From assembly GCF_007097385.1 (NCBI RefSeq), contig NZ_VJZS01000014.1:54518-118517 (forward strand): a stretch of 64,000 bases of DNA, in the 5' to 3' direction. Every line of letters starts with the position of its first letter. Position 1 is the stretch's first letter. This document shows positions 18,101-27,915 of the stretch, in pieces. The DNA is from Flavobacterium sp. ZT3R18 (GTDB lineage: Bacteria; Bacteroidota; Bacteroidia; Flavobacteriales; Flavobacteriaceae). Below the pieces are notes generated by a model. It saw only the letters and a program-made list of their open reading frames with translations. It did not search any database and was not told the origin of the DNA. Made by a program: the position numbers and the translations under genes.

Positions 18101-20059
18101 TCTGCTTCTTGTATGATTATGAACGAAGCTGATAATAATGTAGGTGATATTGATGAAATAATGTTGCAGCCAGTGGATTTGTCCAAAGGGATTACAGACT
18201 TTTCTTTTGACTTGGCTTATGCGAAATATGATGAAGTAAGCCCAGATGTGTTAGCAGTTTTGATGTCTAAAGATTGTGGGGTTACTTGGAAAAATGTATA
18301 TAATAAAACGCATACGGTATTAGAAACTGCGGTAGCAGTTAATGATCCGACTACAGATCTTAATGAAATAAATTTATGGACGCCAACGAAAGATTCAGAT
18401 TGGAGAACAGAGAGAATTTTGCTAACTGAATACAAAGGAGAGGCTAATGTTTTAATAAAATTAAAAGCGACTTCTGGATTTGGTTCCAGAATTTGGATTG
18501 ATAATGTGAAATTCACTTTCGACAGTAGCGAAAAACCAGTTTCGGATTTTATTGTAAAAGGAAAAAGTTCTTGTAGTGATCTCCCAATTGAGTTTTCAGA
18601 TATTTCAACAGGAGAGGCTTCATCTTGGGAATGGTCATTTCCCGGAGGGACTCCAGCAACATCTACGAGCAAAAATCCGAAGGTAATATATAAAAAATCA
18701 GGAAGTTATGATGTTTCTTTGGTGGCTGCAGGTGTCTTTGGTGTGGGAAACAAAGCCACTAAAAAGGATTTAATTGTCATTAAACCAAAAAACGAACTTC
18801 CTTTTACGGAAAATTTTGCAAATGTGTTTCCTATCCAAGATTGGCAGGTTCTTAATGTTGATAATGATACAATTACTTGGAAAAAAAGTATCAAAGCGGG
18901 AAGAGGGGACTTAAAGTGTTTGGTAATGAACAATGCTGATAATCCTTCTAATAAGATAGATGAGTTGATTATGAAATCATTTGATTTCTCCGCTACAGAA
19001 ACACCGTATTTGCATTTTGACTTGGCTTATACGCAGTATTTAAATGCTTCTGATCCAACACCAGCACCAGACAAAATTGATATTTTGGTCTCCTCAGATT
19101 GCGGTGTTACTTGGACAAGTGTGTATTCTAAAAACCAATTGCAATTGCAGACCGTGTCGCCTCCTATTCAAGATGATCCAGCTACAAAACAAGCTAATGA
19201 GACCAATGATTGGATTCCTACTCATGATTCGGATTGGAGAAGTGAGGTAGTTGATTTAAGTATTGTTAAAAATCAGCCTAACGTTCTTATTAAGTTTAAA
19301 AACACTTCTGGATACGGAACTAGAATTTGGTTTGATAATTTTAATATAAATGATTCGGCAGATCTTAATCCCATTGGTGCCACGATTTCTCAAACTACTG
19401 TAATTTGTAGTGGAGGAAATGACGGTACGGCTACTGTAATTGCCACAGGAGGAACTGGAAACTTAACTTATTTATGGTCACCTTCGGGAGGGACAGCAGC
19501 CACTGCAACAGGGCTTACTAAAGGGGAATATAGCTGTAGAATACAAGATGTTAGCTTAAGAACGCTTGTAAAAACGATCACAGTTGGAGATGCTGCACCT
19601 ATTGCTGCTTCCGTTTCAATAACATCAGGAGTTATAACTGTTAATCAAGTTGGTGCTACTTACCAATGGACTAAATGTCCAAATGTAAATATCACTGACG
19701 CTATAAATCAATCGTTTCAACCTGTTGAGAATGGAGATTACAAAGTGACTGTTACTTTAAACGGCTGTTCTGCTACTTCAAATTGTATTACTTTTTCAAC
19801 ATTGGGTACTTCTGATTTTGTGGCAAGTCAAGACTTTGTAGTTTATCCTAACCCAAGTTCGGGTATTGTGAATTTTAAATCTGATTTTGATGGAGATTTC
19901 AGTATTGTCAATCAATTAGGTCAAACGGTTAAGACCTTTAAAGTAAAATCTGAGGGTGTTAATGTGATCAGTCTGGAGCAACTTAATGATGGAGTGTATT
20001 ACATTCATGGTAAAAGAGAGAACAAAAAAATATCTCGAAAACTGATAATCAAAAAGTAG
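15164..20059 (+). CDS. Secreted M43 metalloprotease with four PKD/adhesion modules, T9SS substrate
   Basis: A 1631-residue secreted zinc protease of the pappalysin family. The ATG at 15164 gives a clean signal peptide (KQKNYLVLVFFFLLALNATAQ); an upstream GTG frame start at 15092 would bury it. The zinc motif is H228-E-F-G-H232-YFGLK-H238 (HExxHxxGxxH), followed by the Met-turn region near NYENHMDY. Four tandem modules start near residues 331, 593, 855 and 1124. Each is a PKD domain (W.F.GGTPATSTEKNPVV.YNTPG) plus a choice-of-anchor J-type jelly roll (FPP.GW.I.N.D....W.KR). A SprB-like repeat follows near 1403-1490. The C-terminus (YPNPSSGIVNF...GVYYIHGK) is a T9SS type A sorting domain. It is predicted to attack extracellular protein, possibly collagen. 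Confidence 0.9.
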   Translation: MKQKNYLVLVFFFLLALNATAQKNPGCGTKLSEKEEAIFRQALPKIEAARRAGLGKKKASGPYIIPVVFHILNNGGIVTKENMKCRINDALLTVNKDFNGLYPYFNNVSPLFEGVKSKMDIQFVAATVDPDGNLLETPGMDWHADAHVDYGYDPKIFDYIWWGKNGKFYLDIVIVDQPNKIGETNGSGHAFLPVQETIPRVTYNWRYIGSAAACGSYSGPNFEKVMTHEFGHYFGLKHTFEKDCDPINDGMADTPPTTQAFGCNLNAVNSCGVIANYENHMDYNVECQKMYTKDQTIAMTYWLDDLTVAKYPRGLLWQTSNLSSVGVIATAPIAKFSSNTTSICAGKSIIFKDVSLGLPTARTWEFEGGTPAISTEKNPTVVYNTAGKYKVKLVASNSIGDDPEEIIDYIEVGQKTSADLSESFDGIFPPKGWSITNPDESFAWEKRKDAGHTDKTCMVMNNADNSVIGAKDYIRLPFFDLSAGTNSQMFFDVAYTKFDDASPDILKIQVSTDCEVTWTDVYSKTHTELQTTEIPTELSNGWIPKTDENWRKEVVDLSQYVGQSNVTIRFANISGYGTRIWIDNVNVVVNNSPTPVSDFTSNVRRTNCNSLSVPFVDTSLGNPTSWAWTFTGGTPATSTEKNPIVRYNTPGLYSVTLQTSNANGTGTSLGKNNFINVADPEETSFTEGFEGVFPPAGWEITNIDNALTWEKRSDSGHNSASCMIMNDADNKVGDIDEITMKPLNLSTGITDFSFDVAYAKFDKDSPDVLEVLISKDCGVTWNKLYTKTHTILETAVSSDPNNWIPTLDSQWRTERILLDSYKGQSNVLIKFRSISGFGSRIWVDNVKFTFDSKEKPFSEFNASQTSTKCTSTNISFSDVSTGSPISWSWIFEGATPATSTEKNPVVTYNTPGSFKVTMTATNAYGAGTPNEKSGYIKIVKPDGVSFTQDFEGAFPPTGWDINNPDDKLTWQKRSDIGHNSASCMIMNEADNNVGDIDEIMLQPVDLSKGITDFSFDLAYAKYDEVSPDVLAVLMSKDCGVTWKNVYNKTHTVLETAVAVNDPTTDLNEINLWTPTKDSDWRTERILLTEYKGEANVLIKLKATSGFGSRIWIDNVKFTFDSSEKPVSDFIVKGKSSCSDLPIEFSDISTGEASSWEWSFPGGTPATSTSKNPKVIYKKSGSYDVSLVAAGVFGVGNKATKKDLIVIKPKNELPFTENFANVFPIQDWQVLNVDNDTITWKKSIKAGRGDLKCLVMNNADNPSNKIDELIMKSFDFSATETPYLHFDLAYTQYLNASDPTPAPDKIDILVSSDCGVTWTSVYSKNQLQLQTVSPPIQDDPATKQANETNDWIPTHDSDWRSEVVDLSIVKNQPNVLIKFKNTSGYGTRIWFDNFNINDSADLNPIGATISQTTVICSGGNDGTATVIATGGTGNLTYLWSPSGGTAATATGLTKGEYSCRIQDVSLRTLVKTITVGDAAPIAASVSITSGVITVNQVGATYQWTKCPNVNITDAINQSFQPVENGDYKVTVTLNGCSATSNCITFSTLGTSDFVASQDFVVYPNPSSGIVNFKSDFDGDFSIVNQLGQTVKTFKVKSEGVNVISLEQLNDGVYYIHGKRENKKISRKLIIKK

Positions 20060-20086
20060 TCATGACACGTCATTTCTATTAAATTA

Positions 20087-20119
20087 AAACTTGCAAGGTT
20101 TTGACAACCTTGTAAGTTT
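20087..20119. repeat. Palindromic repeat AACTTGCAAGGTT
   Basis: AAACTTGCAAGGTT and AACCTTGTAAGTTT flank TTGAC, giving a 14-bp stem with one G-T pair. It follows directly after the first M43 gene. It resembles the short palindromes scattered in Flavobacterium intergenic DNA. Confidence 0.65.
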
Positions 20120-20154
20120 GTTTAAATAAGATAGCTTTCTTATTTATTTTATTT

Positions 20155-20220
20155 CCAATTGTCTGTCTGATAAAAAATAGCTTCTGTTTTTTGTCAGGCA
20201 GACAATTGGTTTCATTTTAT
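20155..20220 (+). terminator. Long hairpin between M43 protease and DPP IV gene
   Basis: CCAATTGTCTGTCTGA pairs with TCAGGCAGACAATTGG (one wobble), extended inside by an A run against a T run, and followed by T-rich DNA. It is probably the terminator of the M43 gene. Confidence 0.7.
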
Positions 20221-20320
20221 TTCAAACCGAATAACATTCTTTCAAGCATGTATGCAGATAAACTGTTTTTAAATTCAAAAATATCTTACTAATGTTTAAT
20301 TTTAAATATAATAAATAATA

Positions 20321-22480
20321 ATGAAAAAGACTTTTATAATCATTTACCTTTTTACCCAAACGATTTTTGCTCAAAACACAATCAATATTGATAGACTGGA
20401 TTGGTTGCCAAATTCACATTTATTTTGGGTAAATGAGCAGGATAACATCACTGTTTATGATGCAAACGAACTTACTGCAAAGAAAGTAGTTTTAAGCAAA
20501 GAACAACTCAAGTCAGCTGGGTTTCAAGGTAAAATTGAGAAACTGGTTTGGAATAAAACGCAGGACAAAGTATTGATTTTTACCAATTCTAAAAAAGTAT
20601 GGCGTGCCAATACCAAAGGGAATTATTGGTTTTTTGATCTCGTTTCTGGAAAAGGAAAACAATTGGGGAAAAACTTTGAGCCATCATCGCTTATGTTTGC
20701 CAAGTTTTCTAATGACAACAAAAATGTTGCTTATGTCTACAAGCATAATATTTATGTGGAAAATACTGAGACTGGGACTGTCAAACCGCTTACGAAAGAC
20801 GGGACTGCCAAAATAATAAACGGAACTTTTGATTGGGTTTATGAGGAAGAACTCAATGCAAGAGACGGTTTCAGATGGAGTCCAGACGGTAACAGTATTG
20901 CTTTTTGGCGTGTAGATGCCAGTGATACAAAGTATCATTTGATGATGAATAATACCGATTCGCTATACTCTTATACTGTTCCTGTTGAATACCCGAAGGC
21001 AGGGGAGAAACCTTCGGCTGTGAAATTGGGTATCATAAATATTAATTCAGATAAAACGAACTGGTTAGACATCCCTGGCGAGGCAGATAATAACTACTTG
21101 GCTAGAATGGAGTGGACAGGAAATAATGAATTGATGGTTATACAATTAAATCGTCATCAAAATGAGGTTAATGTCTATAAATGTGAAGCCAATACTGGGA
21201 AAGCAAACCCAATTTATCAAGAAAAAAACAGCTCTTGGATTGATATTTACGATACTTCTTCTGGAGTATATGATGGTTTTCCGTGTACTATTGTAGATAA
21301 CGGAAAAGCATTCCTATGGAGTTCGGATGCAGACGGTTGGATGCATGTTTATAAAATTGCGATGAATGGTAAAAGCAAGGAGCTAATCACAAAAGAAAAT
21401 TTTGACTCTTACTTTTTAGCGTACAATCCCGAAACCAAGACGATTTATACAGCTGCCAGCCCTACCGATGCAACTCAGCAGTATTTATATGAGACTAATT
21501 TAGATACTAAAAAAACAAAGCGCAGTACTCCTAGTCAATTTGATGGTACCAATACTTACAAATTTTCTCCAGATGCCGCTTTTGTAAAACACAGCAATTC
21601 TAATATCAATCGCAATTGGAATTCACGATTGGTTTCTTTGCAAAAGAACAAGAAAATTTATCCAAACGATGCTGATTTGTTTTCTGCTCCCAAAAGGGAT
21701 TATACTTTAGAGAAAATTAAAGTCAAAACGATAGATGGAGTTGATATGGATGGTATAATGGCAAAACCACTTGATTTTGATGCTTCCAAAAAATATCCAT
21801 TATTCTTTTTTGTTTATGGAGAGCCAATGTCGGCTGTTGCCAATGATGTACCTTATTTCAATTCTTTTATTTCGAAATTAATACCAAAAGGATATATCGG
21901 AATAGCATTAGATAATCGAGGAACACCAGTATTTAAGGGAACAGAATGGCGTAAATGTATTTATAAAAACATAGGGATTATAAATACACGAGATCAAGCA
22001 ATGGCTGCCAAAGAAATTTTGAAGTGGCCTTTTATAGATACGGATCGAGTTGCAGTGCATGGCTGGAGCGGGGGAGGAGCGGTGACTTTGAATTTAATGT
22101 TCCAATACCCAGAAATTTACAAAACAGGAATTGCCATTGCAGCAGTGACGGATCAACATTTTTATGATAACATATATACCGAACGTTATATGGGCTTGCC
22201 TACAGAAAGTGAAGCAGCATATAGTAAAGCATCACCAATTACCTATGCCAAAAATCTAAAGGGAAATCTATTGTACATTCATGGTACTGGGGATGACAAT
22301 GTGCATTACAAAAATGCCGAAGTCTTGATCAATGAATTGGTAAAGTATGATAAAATGTTTGATTTAATGGTTTATCCTAATCGTACACATAGTATTAATG
22401 AAGGAGAAGGAACAAGTCAACATCTAGCCCATACATTCGAAAAATTTATTGAGGAACATTGTCCAGCTGGAGCGAAATGA
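20321..22480 (+). CDS. Dipeptidyl peptidase IV-type prolyl peptidase (S9B)
   Basis: An exported serine exopeptidase of 719 residues that removes X-Pro (and X-Hyp) dipeptides. A signal peptide (ending QTIFAQ) is followed by a beta-propeller with the substrate-anchoring Glu motif DWVYEEEL (E175-E177). The alpha/beta-hydrolase domain carries the triad S583 (GWSGGG), an Asp in GTGDDNVH (about D658) and H690 (RTHS). The spacing 75/32 is close to the 78/32 of human DPP4. It acts in the periplasm or at the surface. The last 196 codons are duplicated 12 kb away at 33960-34550. Confidence 0.95.
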   Translation: MKKTFIIIYLFTQTIFAQNTINIDRLDWLPNSHLFWVNEQDNITVYDANELTAKKVVLSKEQLKSAGFQGKIEKLVWNKTQDKVLIFTNSKKVWRANTKGNYWFFDLVSGKGKQLGKNFEPSSLMFAKFSNDNKNVAYVYKHNIYVENTETGTVKPLTKDGTAKIINGTFDWVYEEELNARDGFRWSPDGNSIAFWRVDASDTKYHLMMNNTDSLYSYTVPVEYPKAGEKPSAVKLGIININSDKTNWLDIPGEADNNYLARMEWTGNNELMVIQLNRHQNEVNVYKCEANTGKANPIYQEKNSSWIDIYDTSSGVYDGFPCTIVDNGKAFLWSSDADGWMHVYKIAMNGKSKELITKENFDSYFLAYNPETKTIYTAASPTDATQQYLYETNLDTKKTKRSTPSQFDGTNTYKFSPDAAFVKHSNSNINRNWNSRLVSLQKNKKIYPNDADLFSAPKRDYTLEKIKVKTIDGVDMDGIMAKPLDFDASKKYPLFFFVYGEPMSAVANDVPYFNSFISKLIPKGYIGIALDNRGTPVFKGTEWRKCIYKNIGIINTRDQAMAAKEILKWPFIDTDRVAVHGWSGGGAVTLNLMFQYPEIYKTGIAIAAVTDQHFYDNIYTERYMGLPTESEAAYSKASPITYAKNLKGNLLYIHGTGDDNVHYKNAEVLINELVKYDKMFDLMVYPNRTHSINEGEGTSQHLAHTFEKFIEEHCPAGAK

Positions 22481-22671
22481 TGTAGATTCTATTTTTTGTA
22501 TAGTATTCAAAACCAATTAAACGATCTCGTTTAGTTGGTTTTCTTTTTTGAACTGTAGCAGCAAATTTTAATAGAGGAGTGGGGTGTTTTGTTCTAACTA
22601 AAACTATGATAAATCGCATTAAATGTAAAATAGATAATATAGTACAATTTAACAGTAAGATAGCATAAATA
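21890..22671 (+). repeat. Direct repeat, left copy (DPP IV 3' end plus terminator)
   Basis: These 782 bases match 33960-34741 at a constant offset of 12,070, with no indel and only about six substitutions that I can count by eye. The repeat covers codons 524-719 of the DPP IV gene, its terminator and ~120 bases beyond. Confidence 0.95.
22509..22549 (+). terminator. Terminator of the DPP IV gene
   Basis: AAAACCAATTAAACGA pairs with TCGTTTAGTTGGTTTT (one wobble), followed by CTTTTTTG. It is duplicated at 34579-34619. Confidence 0.85.
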
Positions 22672-22920
22672 GTTAGATTAGAACTTACATTAAACTTGTT
22701 ATTTTAGTATCAGAATCGGATAATTTTTGTATGTAAATTAATCATAAATTTGGCGGATTTTTATAAAAAATTAAGTGATTAATTATTTTATAAATAAAAA
22801 AAGCGAATTTTTTTATCCTCTACTAGATTGAATATATGAAATCGCCATGACAGTAGTTGTCGCAAACACCAATGAAGATCTGGCGATACCATATTCCAAC
22901 AAAAACAATATAATCTACAT
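22550..22920 (+). other. Intergenic region at the left edge of the RHS island
   Basis: No gene is seen. Homology to the second repeat copy ends at 22671. A -7-like TAAATTTG is at 22745-22752, but its TTTG partner (22726-22729) is only 15 bases away. A short inverted repeat (ATCGCCA near 22840, TGGCGAT near 22881) lies just before the next gene. Confidence 0.4.
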
Positions 22921-24591
22921 ATGAAAATTAAATTACTTCTACTATTACTTATTTATCCTTGTCTTTCTCAATCGCAAGATATCCTTTGGGAAAAATCATA
23001 CGGGGGACTACATTCCGACTACCTTTTTGACGCACAACCTACTGCCGATTATGGATTTATTTTGGCAGGAAGTTCCTTGTCTGAAAAAGCAGGTAATAAA
23101 ACAGAGGATAATCATGGCGATTTAGATTACTGGGTATGGAAAATGAATGAAAAAGGAGATCTTGATTGGCAAAAGAGTTTTGGAGGAAGCGGATTCGATT
23201 TACTTCAAAGTATCAAAAACACCAAAGATGGCGGCTTTATTTTGGCGGGTACTTCTAGCAGTCCTCAAACTCCAAAAGGCAAAATTGGAAACAAAAAAGA
23301 CGACTGTAAGGGATTAACCGACTTTTGGGTCATCAAACTCAACGCCAAAGGAGAAGAGCAATGGCAAAAGACAATTGGTGGCAGTGGGCAGGATGAATTA
23401 GTTTGTGCTTTTCAGACTATAGACGGAGGTTATATGTTGGGAGGGTTATCCAACAGTATGTCAGATTCTATGATAGAAGCGAATGAGAGTGGAATCATGG
23501 ATACAAAACAAGATTTGCCAGGTAAGACTGAAAATTTCCGTGGTAATATGGATTATTGGATTGTAAAATTAGACAATAAAGGAACTGTGCAATGGCAAAA
23601 AACATTTGGAGGCGAGTATGTAGACCTACTTAGAAGCATGGAACAAACCTCAGACGGTGGTTATATTATAGGAGGTTATTCAAATTCTCCACGCTCAGTA
23701 GACAAAACAGATGATGTAATAGGAATTGGAGATTATTGGATTATAAAAATTAACAATAGTGGTAAAATCGAATGGCAAAAAACGTATGGAGGCAATGGCG
23801 ACAATCAACTCTATGTGATTCATCAAACAGAAGATGGTGGTTATATCGCTGGAGGGAATTCAAACAGCACAACACCTCTTACTCCTACGGGAGGCAATGT
23901 TGCTAACGGAACAGATTGTTGGATATTAAAACTAAATGAAAAGGGAGAAGTCGTTTGGAGTAAAACCTATGATTTTGGAAAAGTAGATATTTTGACTTCT
24001 ATGGTAGAAAATAAGGATCATACTTTTTTGATAGGAGGTTATGCTATGAGCGAAAGCGATCAAATTCCTAGAGGTGGCTTACAATTGCTAAAAGTAAGTG
24101 GAGATAAGGAAGGCATTAATGATTATATCGCTTTTAAAATTAGTGATACCGGAGAAGAACTTTGGAAAAAGACCGTAGGAAGCAAAGGCGAAGATATTCT
24201 AAGAAAGCTAATAGAAACCAGAGATGGAGGATATTTGCTCGCGGGGACTTCAAACTCTAAATCATCTAGAGATAAAAACTCAACAATTGGAGGAAATGAT
24301 TTTTGGGTAGTAAAATTGAAAGACAAGCAAAAACCAGAAGAAGTAAAAGTCCGTATTGAGGCAATCCCAAATCCTGTCAGAACTTTTACCAATATCATTA
24401 TTGGATATGATTTTGAGCAAGGAACTGCATCACTCTACGATATTACTGGACGACAGTTGCAACATTTTGAAATAGATAGCCGAACCGTTCCCATAGATTT
24501 AAGTAATTATCCAGAAGGAATCTATGTGGTTAGTATAAAGACCAATGTGCATACTGATGGGGTGAAACTGATTAAAGGAGGTAAAAAATAA
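22921..24591 (+). CDS. T9SS-sorted secreted repeat protein, first gene of the RHS unit
   Basis: A 556-residue exported protein. A signal peptide (ending CLSQSQ) precedes about seven repeats of ~55-70 residues of the form W.K.FGG...D.L......DGG...GG.S.S........G..D.W..KL...G. This suggests a beta-propeller-like fold. The C-terminus (AIPNPVRTFTNIIIGY...YDITGRQLQ...YPEGIYVVSI) is a T9SS type A sorting domain. Its stop overlaps the next start by one base (TAATG), so it is co-translated with the first YD-repeat protein. Such proteins often precede RHS pairs in Bacteroidota. Its function is unknown, and it may help surface display. Confidence 0.85.
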   Translation: MKIKLLLLLLIYPCLSQSQDILWEKSYGGLHSDYLFDAQPTADYGFILAGSSLSEKAGNKTEDNHGDLDYWVWKMNEKGDLDWQKSFGGSGFDLLQSIKNTKDGGFILAGTSSSPQTPKGKIGNKKDDCKGLTDFWVIKLNAKGEEQWQKTIGGSGQDELVCAFQTIDGGYMLGGLSNSMSDSMIEANESGIMDTKQDLPGKTENFRGNMDYWIVKLDNKGTVQWQKTFGGEYVDLLRSMEQTSDGGYIIGGYSNSPRSVDKTDDVIGIGDYWIIKINNSGKIEWQKTYGGNGDNQLYVIHQTEDGGYIAGGNSNSTTPLTPTGGNVANGTDCWILKLNEKGEVVWSKTYDFGKVDILTSMVENKDHTFLIGGYAMSESDQIPRGGLQLLKVSGDKEGINDYIAFKISDTGEELWKKTVGSKGEDILRKLIETRDGGYLLAGTSNSKSSRDKNSTIGGNDFWVVKLKDKQKPEEVKVRIEAIPNPVRTFTNIIIGYDFEQGTASLYDITGRQLQHFEIDSRTVPIDLSNYPEGIYVVSIKTNVHTDGVKLIKGGKK

Positions 24592-27500
24592 TGGTAAAAA
24601 ACATGATGAAATTATATAATAAAAATACAATTAAAAATTTATTTTGGATTTTGATGCTTAGTTTTTCAGTAAAAACAGTTGGACAAATAAGTAATAGCCC
24701 CAACAAATTTTTGCCAAACATAATTCCGCCATCCCCAACTGCTTATCATTTGGGTAAATATGGTAATGTCCCTGTAGGGATGTTTACTGGTTCTCCAAAT
24801 TTAAATATTCCTATTTACACTTATAAAACAACAAATTTAGAAGTGCCAATTACAATGTTTTATGGTAGCAATGGTATAAAGGTTGATGAAATATCTTCAA
24901 ACGTCGGACAAGGTTGGAATTTAAGTTTTGGAGGGGTCATATCACGAGTAGTAAGAGATTTACCAGATGAGAGTAGAGGAGCTAATTTTATACCTCTCAA
25001 TACAAACTCAACTTCAACAGATGTAGATTCGTTCTGTAAATCTATTGCTGATTATGATGATATTGACAGTGAAGTTGATTTATTTAGTTTTAATGTTGGG
25101 AATTACTCTGGAAAATTTGTTCTTGATAATGATAATTCTATAGTATTGATGCCAGCGCAAAATATTAAAATTGAAAAACAAATTGAAAACGATTATTTTA
25201 ATTTTGTAATGACGACACCAGATGGCATTAAGTATTATTTTAATGATAGAGAAGTCACATTCCTTCCAAAAGAATCAGGCGGGAGGCCATTTCCGGTAAT
25301 TTCAACATCTGCATGGTATCTAACTAAAATTGTTCATCCAAAAGGGGATGAAATTTATTTTAATTATTTTAATAAAAATGACCGATATATAACATCCAAG
25401 TCTCAGACTCTAACTATTCAATATCCAACGATTCAATATACTTGCGAAGGGATGGTTTCTATGCTTCCTGAATTAAGTACTATTTTTGAACATCGTATAA
25501 ATGTATCGGGAAAAGCAATAAAGTCAATTTCTAGTAATAATGGTATTAATGGTGAAATCACGTTTAATTATTTAGACAATAATAGTGCGGATGTAGATTT
25601 CGGAAACAATAAAATAAGTGAAATAGTCATAACGAAAAATAAAATTGATGTACTCGAAAAAGTAAAATTCATATATACCACCACTCAAAATAAAAGAGTT
25701 TTTCTTGATAAAATTCAATATAATGATTTAGCTAAAAATTATCAATTTGAATACCTTGAAAAAGAAAAATTTCCAGATAGGCTATCGTTAAGTCAAGATC
25801 ATTGGGGATATTATAATGGAGCTAACAACTCCTGTTTAGTTCCTAATAAGACAGGATTGGATACCGATAATATAGATTACAAAGGAGCTGATAAAGAACC
25901 TAATGGCAATTTTGCAAAACTAGGAATGCTAAATAAAATTATTTATCCAACCAAAGGCAGTTCTTCATTTGAATATGAATCGAACGATTATTATGGAGAT
26001 AAAATAATAAGCCCAAATCTCACTAATTGTAGTTTGGATATATTTATAGATGGAGCATCAACAAAAGAAATTATCATTACTAGTTTATCTAAACAAGTAA
26101 TAGAGCTAAATGCCAATGTTTTATTTTATGATCAATGTGCTGAAAGTGATTACGGAAAAACACAAGCTTTTATTAGAGCCAAAAATATAAATACTGGTAG
26201 TTATGAATATTTTAATGTTAAATTGTATAATGGAGAATTATCAAAAATTGAAAATACGATACAAATTAGCCCTAATAATGGAAGAAAAGTTTATTTAATC
26301 GCTGAAGCCAATCAAACATATATAATATCATTAGCATTGGGTAATTTTTCTCAGTTAACAGAAGTGAGATCTTGTACATCTGCATCCCTTAGATTTTCTT
26401 ATTTAGCATCGGCTCCATATACAATTAAAACTAACTTAATTACTGGAGGTATAAGGATTAAAAATACTAAAGATTATTCAAATAATAATTCAACACCAAT
26501 CTATAAAAGATATTTTTATGCAACGAAAAAGGAATTGTCAAAATCTTCTGGAGTTGAAGGAAATAATCCTCTTTATATAGATGATTCGTCAGTTATTGTG
26601 CAAATTGATTGTCCAAATGCGGGTAATTATTATACAACCGTTAGCTATTTAAGAACATATAAGAATGCTACCTCTAGTAGTATCACTTCTCTTTTTGGTA
26701 ATGGCAATTCAAATATTTCATATGAGAATGTTACTATTTCTAATGGTGATGATAATTTTATAAATGGGGGAGAAGAACATGAATTTTATATTGATAAAAG
26801 TATTCAAGGTAGTCAAATAGTAGGCAAGTATAGGATGCTAAGTTCGCCGAGTAGTTATGGTCTTTTAATGAATGGATTACCTAAAACTATTTCATTTTTC
26901 AATAACTATGGTAAGACTATTAAAACAACAATAAACAGTTATGAAGACAAATTATTAAAAGTATCCAAATCCTATAGTACCCGAAAGTATTTTAATAATG
27001 AAGGAGTTATAGATTATTTCGAAGATATTCAGGATAATATAGGTGTGATTGAATACTACAATAGTTCTTATTGGAGTTATTTAAAATCTATGACAGATTC
27101 ACTATTCGATTTAAATGGCTTAAATCCAATTACTACGACGACGAATTACAATTACACAAGCCCAAGACATTTGCAGATAACATCTCAAAGTACTACTTCG
27201 TCTATTGGAGAACCTCTAGAAACCAAATATTACTATCCTCCAGATTTATTAGCTTTAGGTATACAAACTTCAGAAATGCAGAAATTAACAGATCAAAACA
27301 GAATTAATTTGCCACTTAAAACTGAAACCTTTGTAAATAATGTACAAACTTCCGAAAATAACACTAAATATGAGGAAAGTACTGCTACAGGAAATTTACT
27401 GTTACCAAAAGAAATTCATGAAATTAAAGGTTTGGGTGATATAGATCTTACGACAATTACAAATAGGAAAATAATTTTCACTCTATATGATACTGATAGG

Positions 27501-27899
27501 ATTAATGGATTACCAAAAGGGAATGGTAATATATTAGAGTATAAGCTTGAAAGCGGTACTCCTGTATCAATTATTTGGGGCTACAACAAAACCCAACCCA
27601 TTGCTAAGATTGAAAACGCAGCTTATAGTGAAATTTCCTCTTATGTAGATAATTTACAAACTATTTCAAACACAGGAACGGAAGCTAATTTACTAACAGC
27701 CCTTTCTGTTTTAAGAAATGCTCTACCTAATGCAATGATTACAACCTATACTTATAAAACACTTATAGGTATAAGTAGCATAACAGATCCTAAAGGAGAT
27801 ACTACCTTTTACGAATACGATGAATTTAATCGTATAAAACTCACGAAAGATACTCAAGGGAATGTATTATCAGAAAATCAATACCATTATAAAAACTAA
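24591..27899 (+). CDS. YD/RHS-partner secreted protein
   Basis: A large exported protein of 1102 residues. The first ATG overlaps the previous stop; two further in-frame ATG codons 4-5 codons later are equally possible starts. A signal peptide ends near SVKTVGQ. The start of the mature protein (SPTAYHLGKYGNVPVGMFTGSPNLNIPI, then GQGWNLSFGG) is the conserved N-terminus of Bacteroidota RHS-partner proteins. The last ~30 residues contain YD repeats (ITDPKGDTTFYEYDEFNRI). It lacks the RHS core and any toxin tip. It always travels with a DUF6443-type RHS protein, as here (16 bases downstream), and may form part of the same shell or export complex. Confidence 0.85.
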   Translation: MVKNMMKLYNKNTIKNLFWILMLSFSVKTVGQISNSPNKFLPNIIPPSPTAYHLGKYGNVPVGMFTGSPNLNIPIYTYKTTNLEVPITMFYGSNGIKVDEISSNVGQGWNLSFGGVISRVVRDLPDESRGANFIPLNTNSTSTDVDSFCKSIADYDDIDSEVDLFSFNVGNYSGKFVLDNDNSIVLMPAQNIKIEKQIENDYFNFVMTTPDGIKYYFNDREVTFLPKESGGRPFPVISTSAWYLTKIVHPKGDEIYFNYFNKNDRYITSKSQTLTIQYPTIQYTCEGMVSMLPELSTIFEHRINVSGKAIKSISSNNGINGEITFNYLDNNSADVDFGNNKISEIVITKNKIDVLEKVKFIYTTTQNKRVFLDKIQYNDLAKNYQFEYLEKEKFPDRLSLSQDHWGYYNGANNSCLVPNKTGLDTDNIDYKGADKEPNGNFAKLGMLNKIIYPTKGSSSFEYESNDYYGDKIISPNLTNCSLDIFIDGASTKEIIITSLSKQVIELNANVLFYDQCAESDYGKTQAFIRAKNINTGSYEYFNVKLYNGELSKIENTIQISPNNGRKVYLIAEANQTYIISLALGNFSQLTEVRSCTSASLRFSYLASAPYTIKTNLITGGIRIKNTKDYSNNNSTPIYKRYFYATKKELSKSSGVEGNNPLYIDDSSVIVQIDCPNAGNYYTTVSYLRTYKNATSSSITSLFGNGNSNISYENVTISNGDDNFINGGEEHEFYIDKSIQGSQIVGKYRMLSSPSSYGLLMNGLPKTISFFNNYGKTIKTTINSYEDKLLKVSKSYSTRKYFNNEGVIDYFEDIQDNIGVIEYYNSSYWSYLKSMTDSLFDLNGLNPITTTTNYNYTSPRHLQITSQSTTSSIGEPLETKYYYPPDLLALGIQTSEMQKLTDQNRINLPLKTETFVNNVQTSENNTKYEESTATGNLLLPKEIHEIKGLGDIDLTTITNRKIIFTLYDTDRINGLPKGNGNILEYKLESGTPVSIIWGYNKTQPIAKIENAAYSEISSYVDNLQTISNTGTEANLLTALSVLRNALPNAMITTYTYKTLIGISSITDPKGDTTFYEYDEFNRIKLTKDTQGNVLSENQYHYKN

Positions 27900-27915
27900 A
27901 TAAGATAAGATAACA

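Noticed and set aside
18217..18672. Minus-strand open frame of 151 codons
   Set aside because: It is antisense to the repeated PKD modules of the M43 gene, and similar shadows appear in each repeat.
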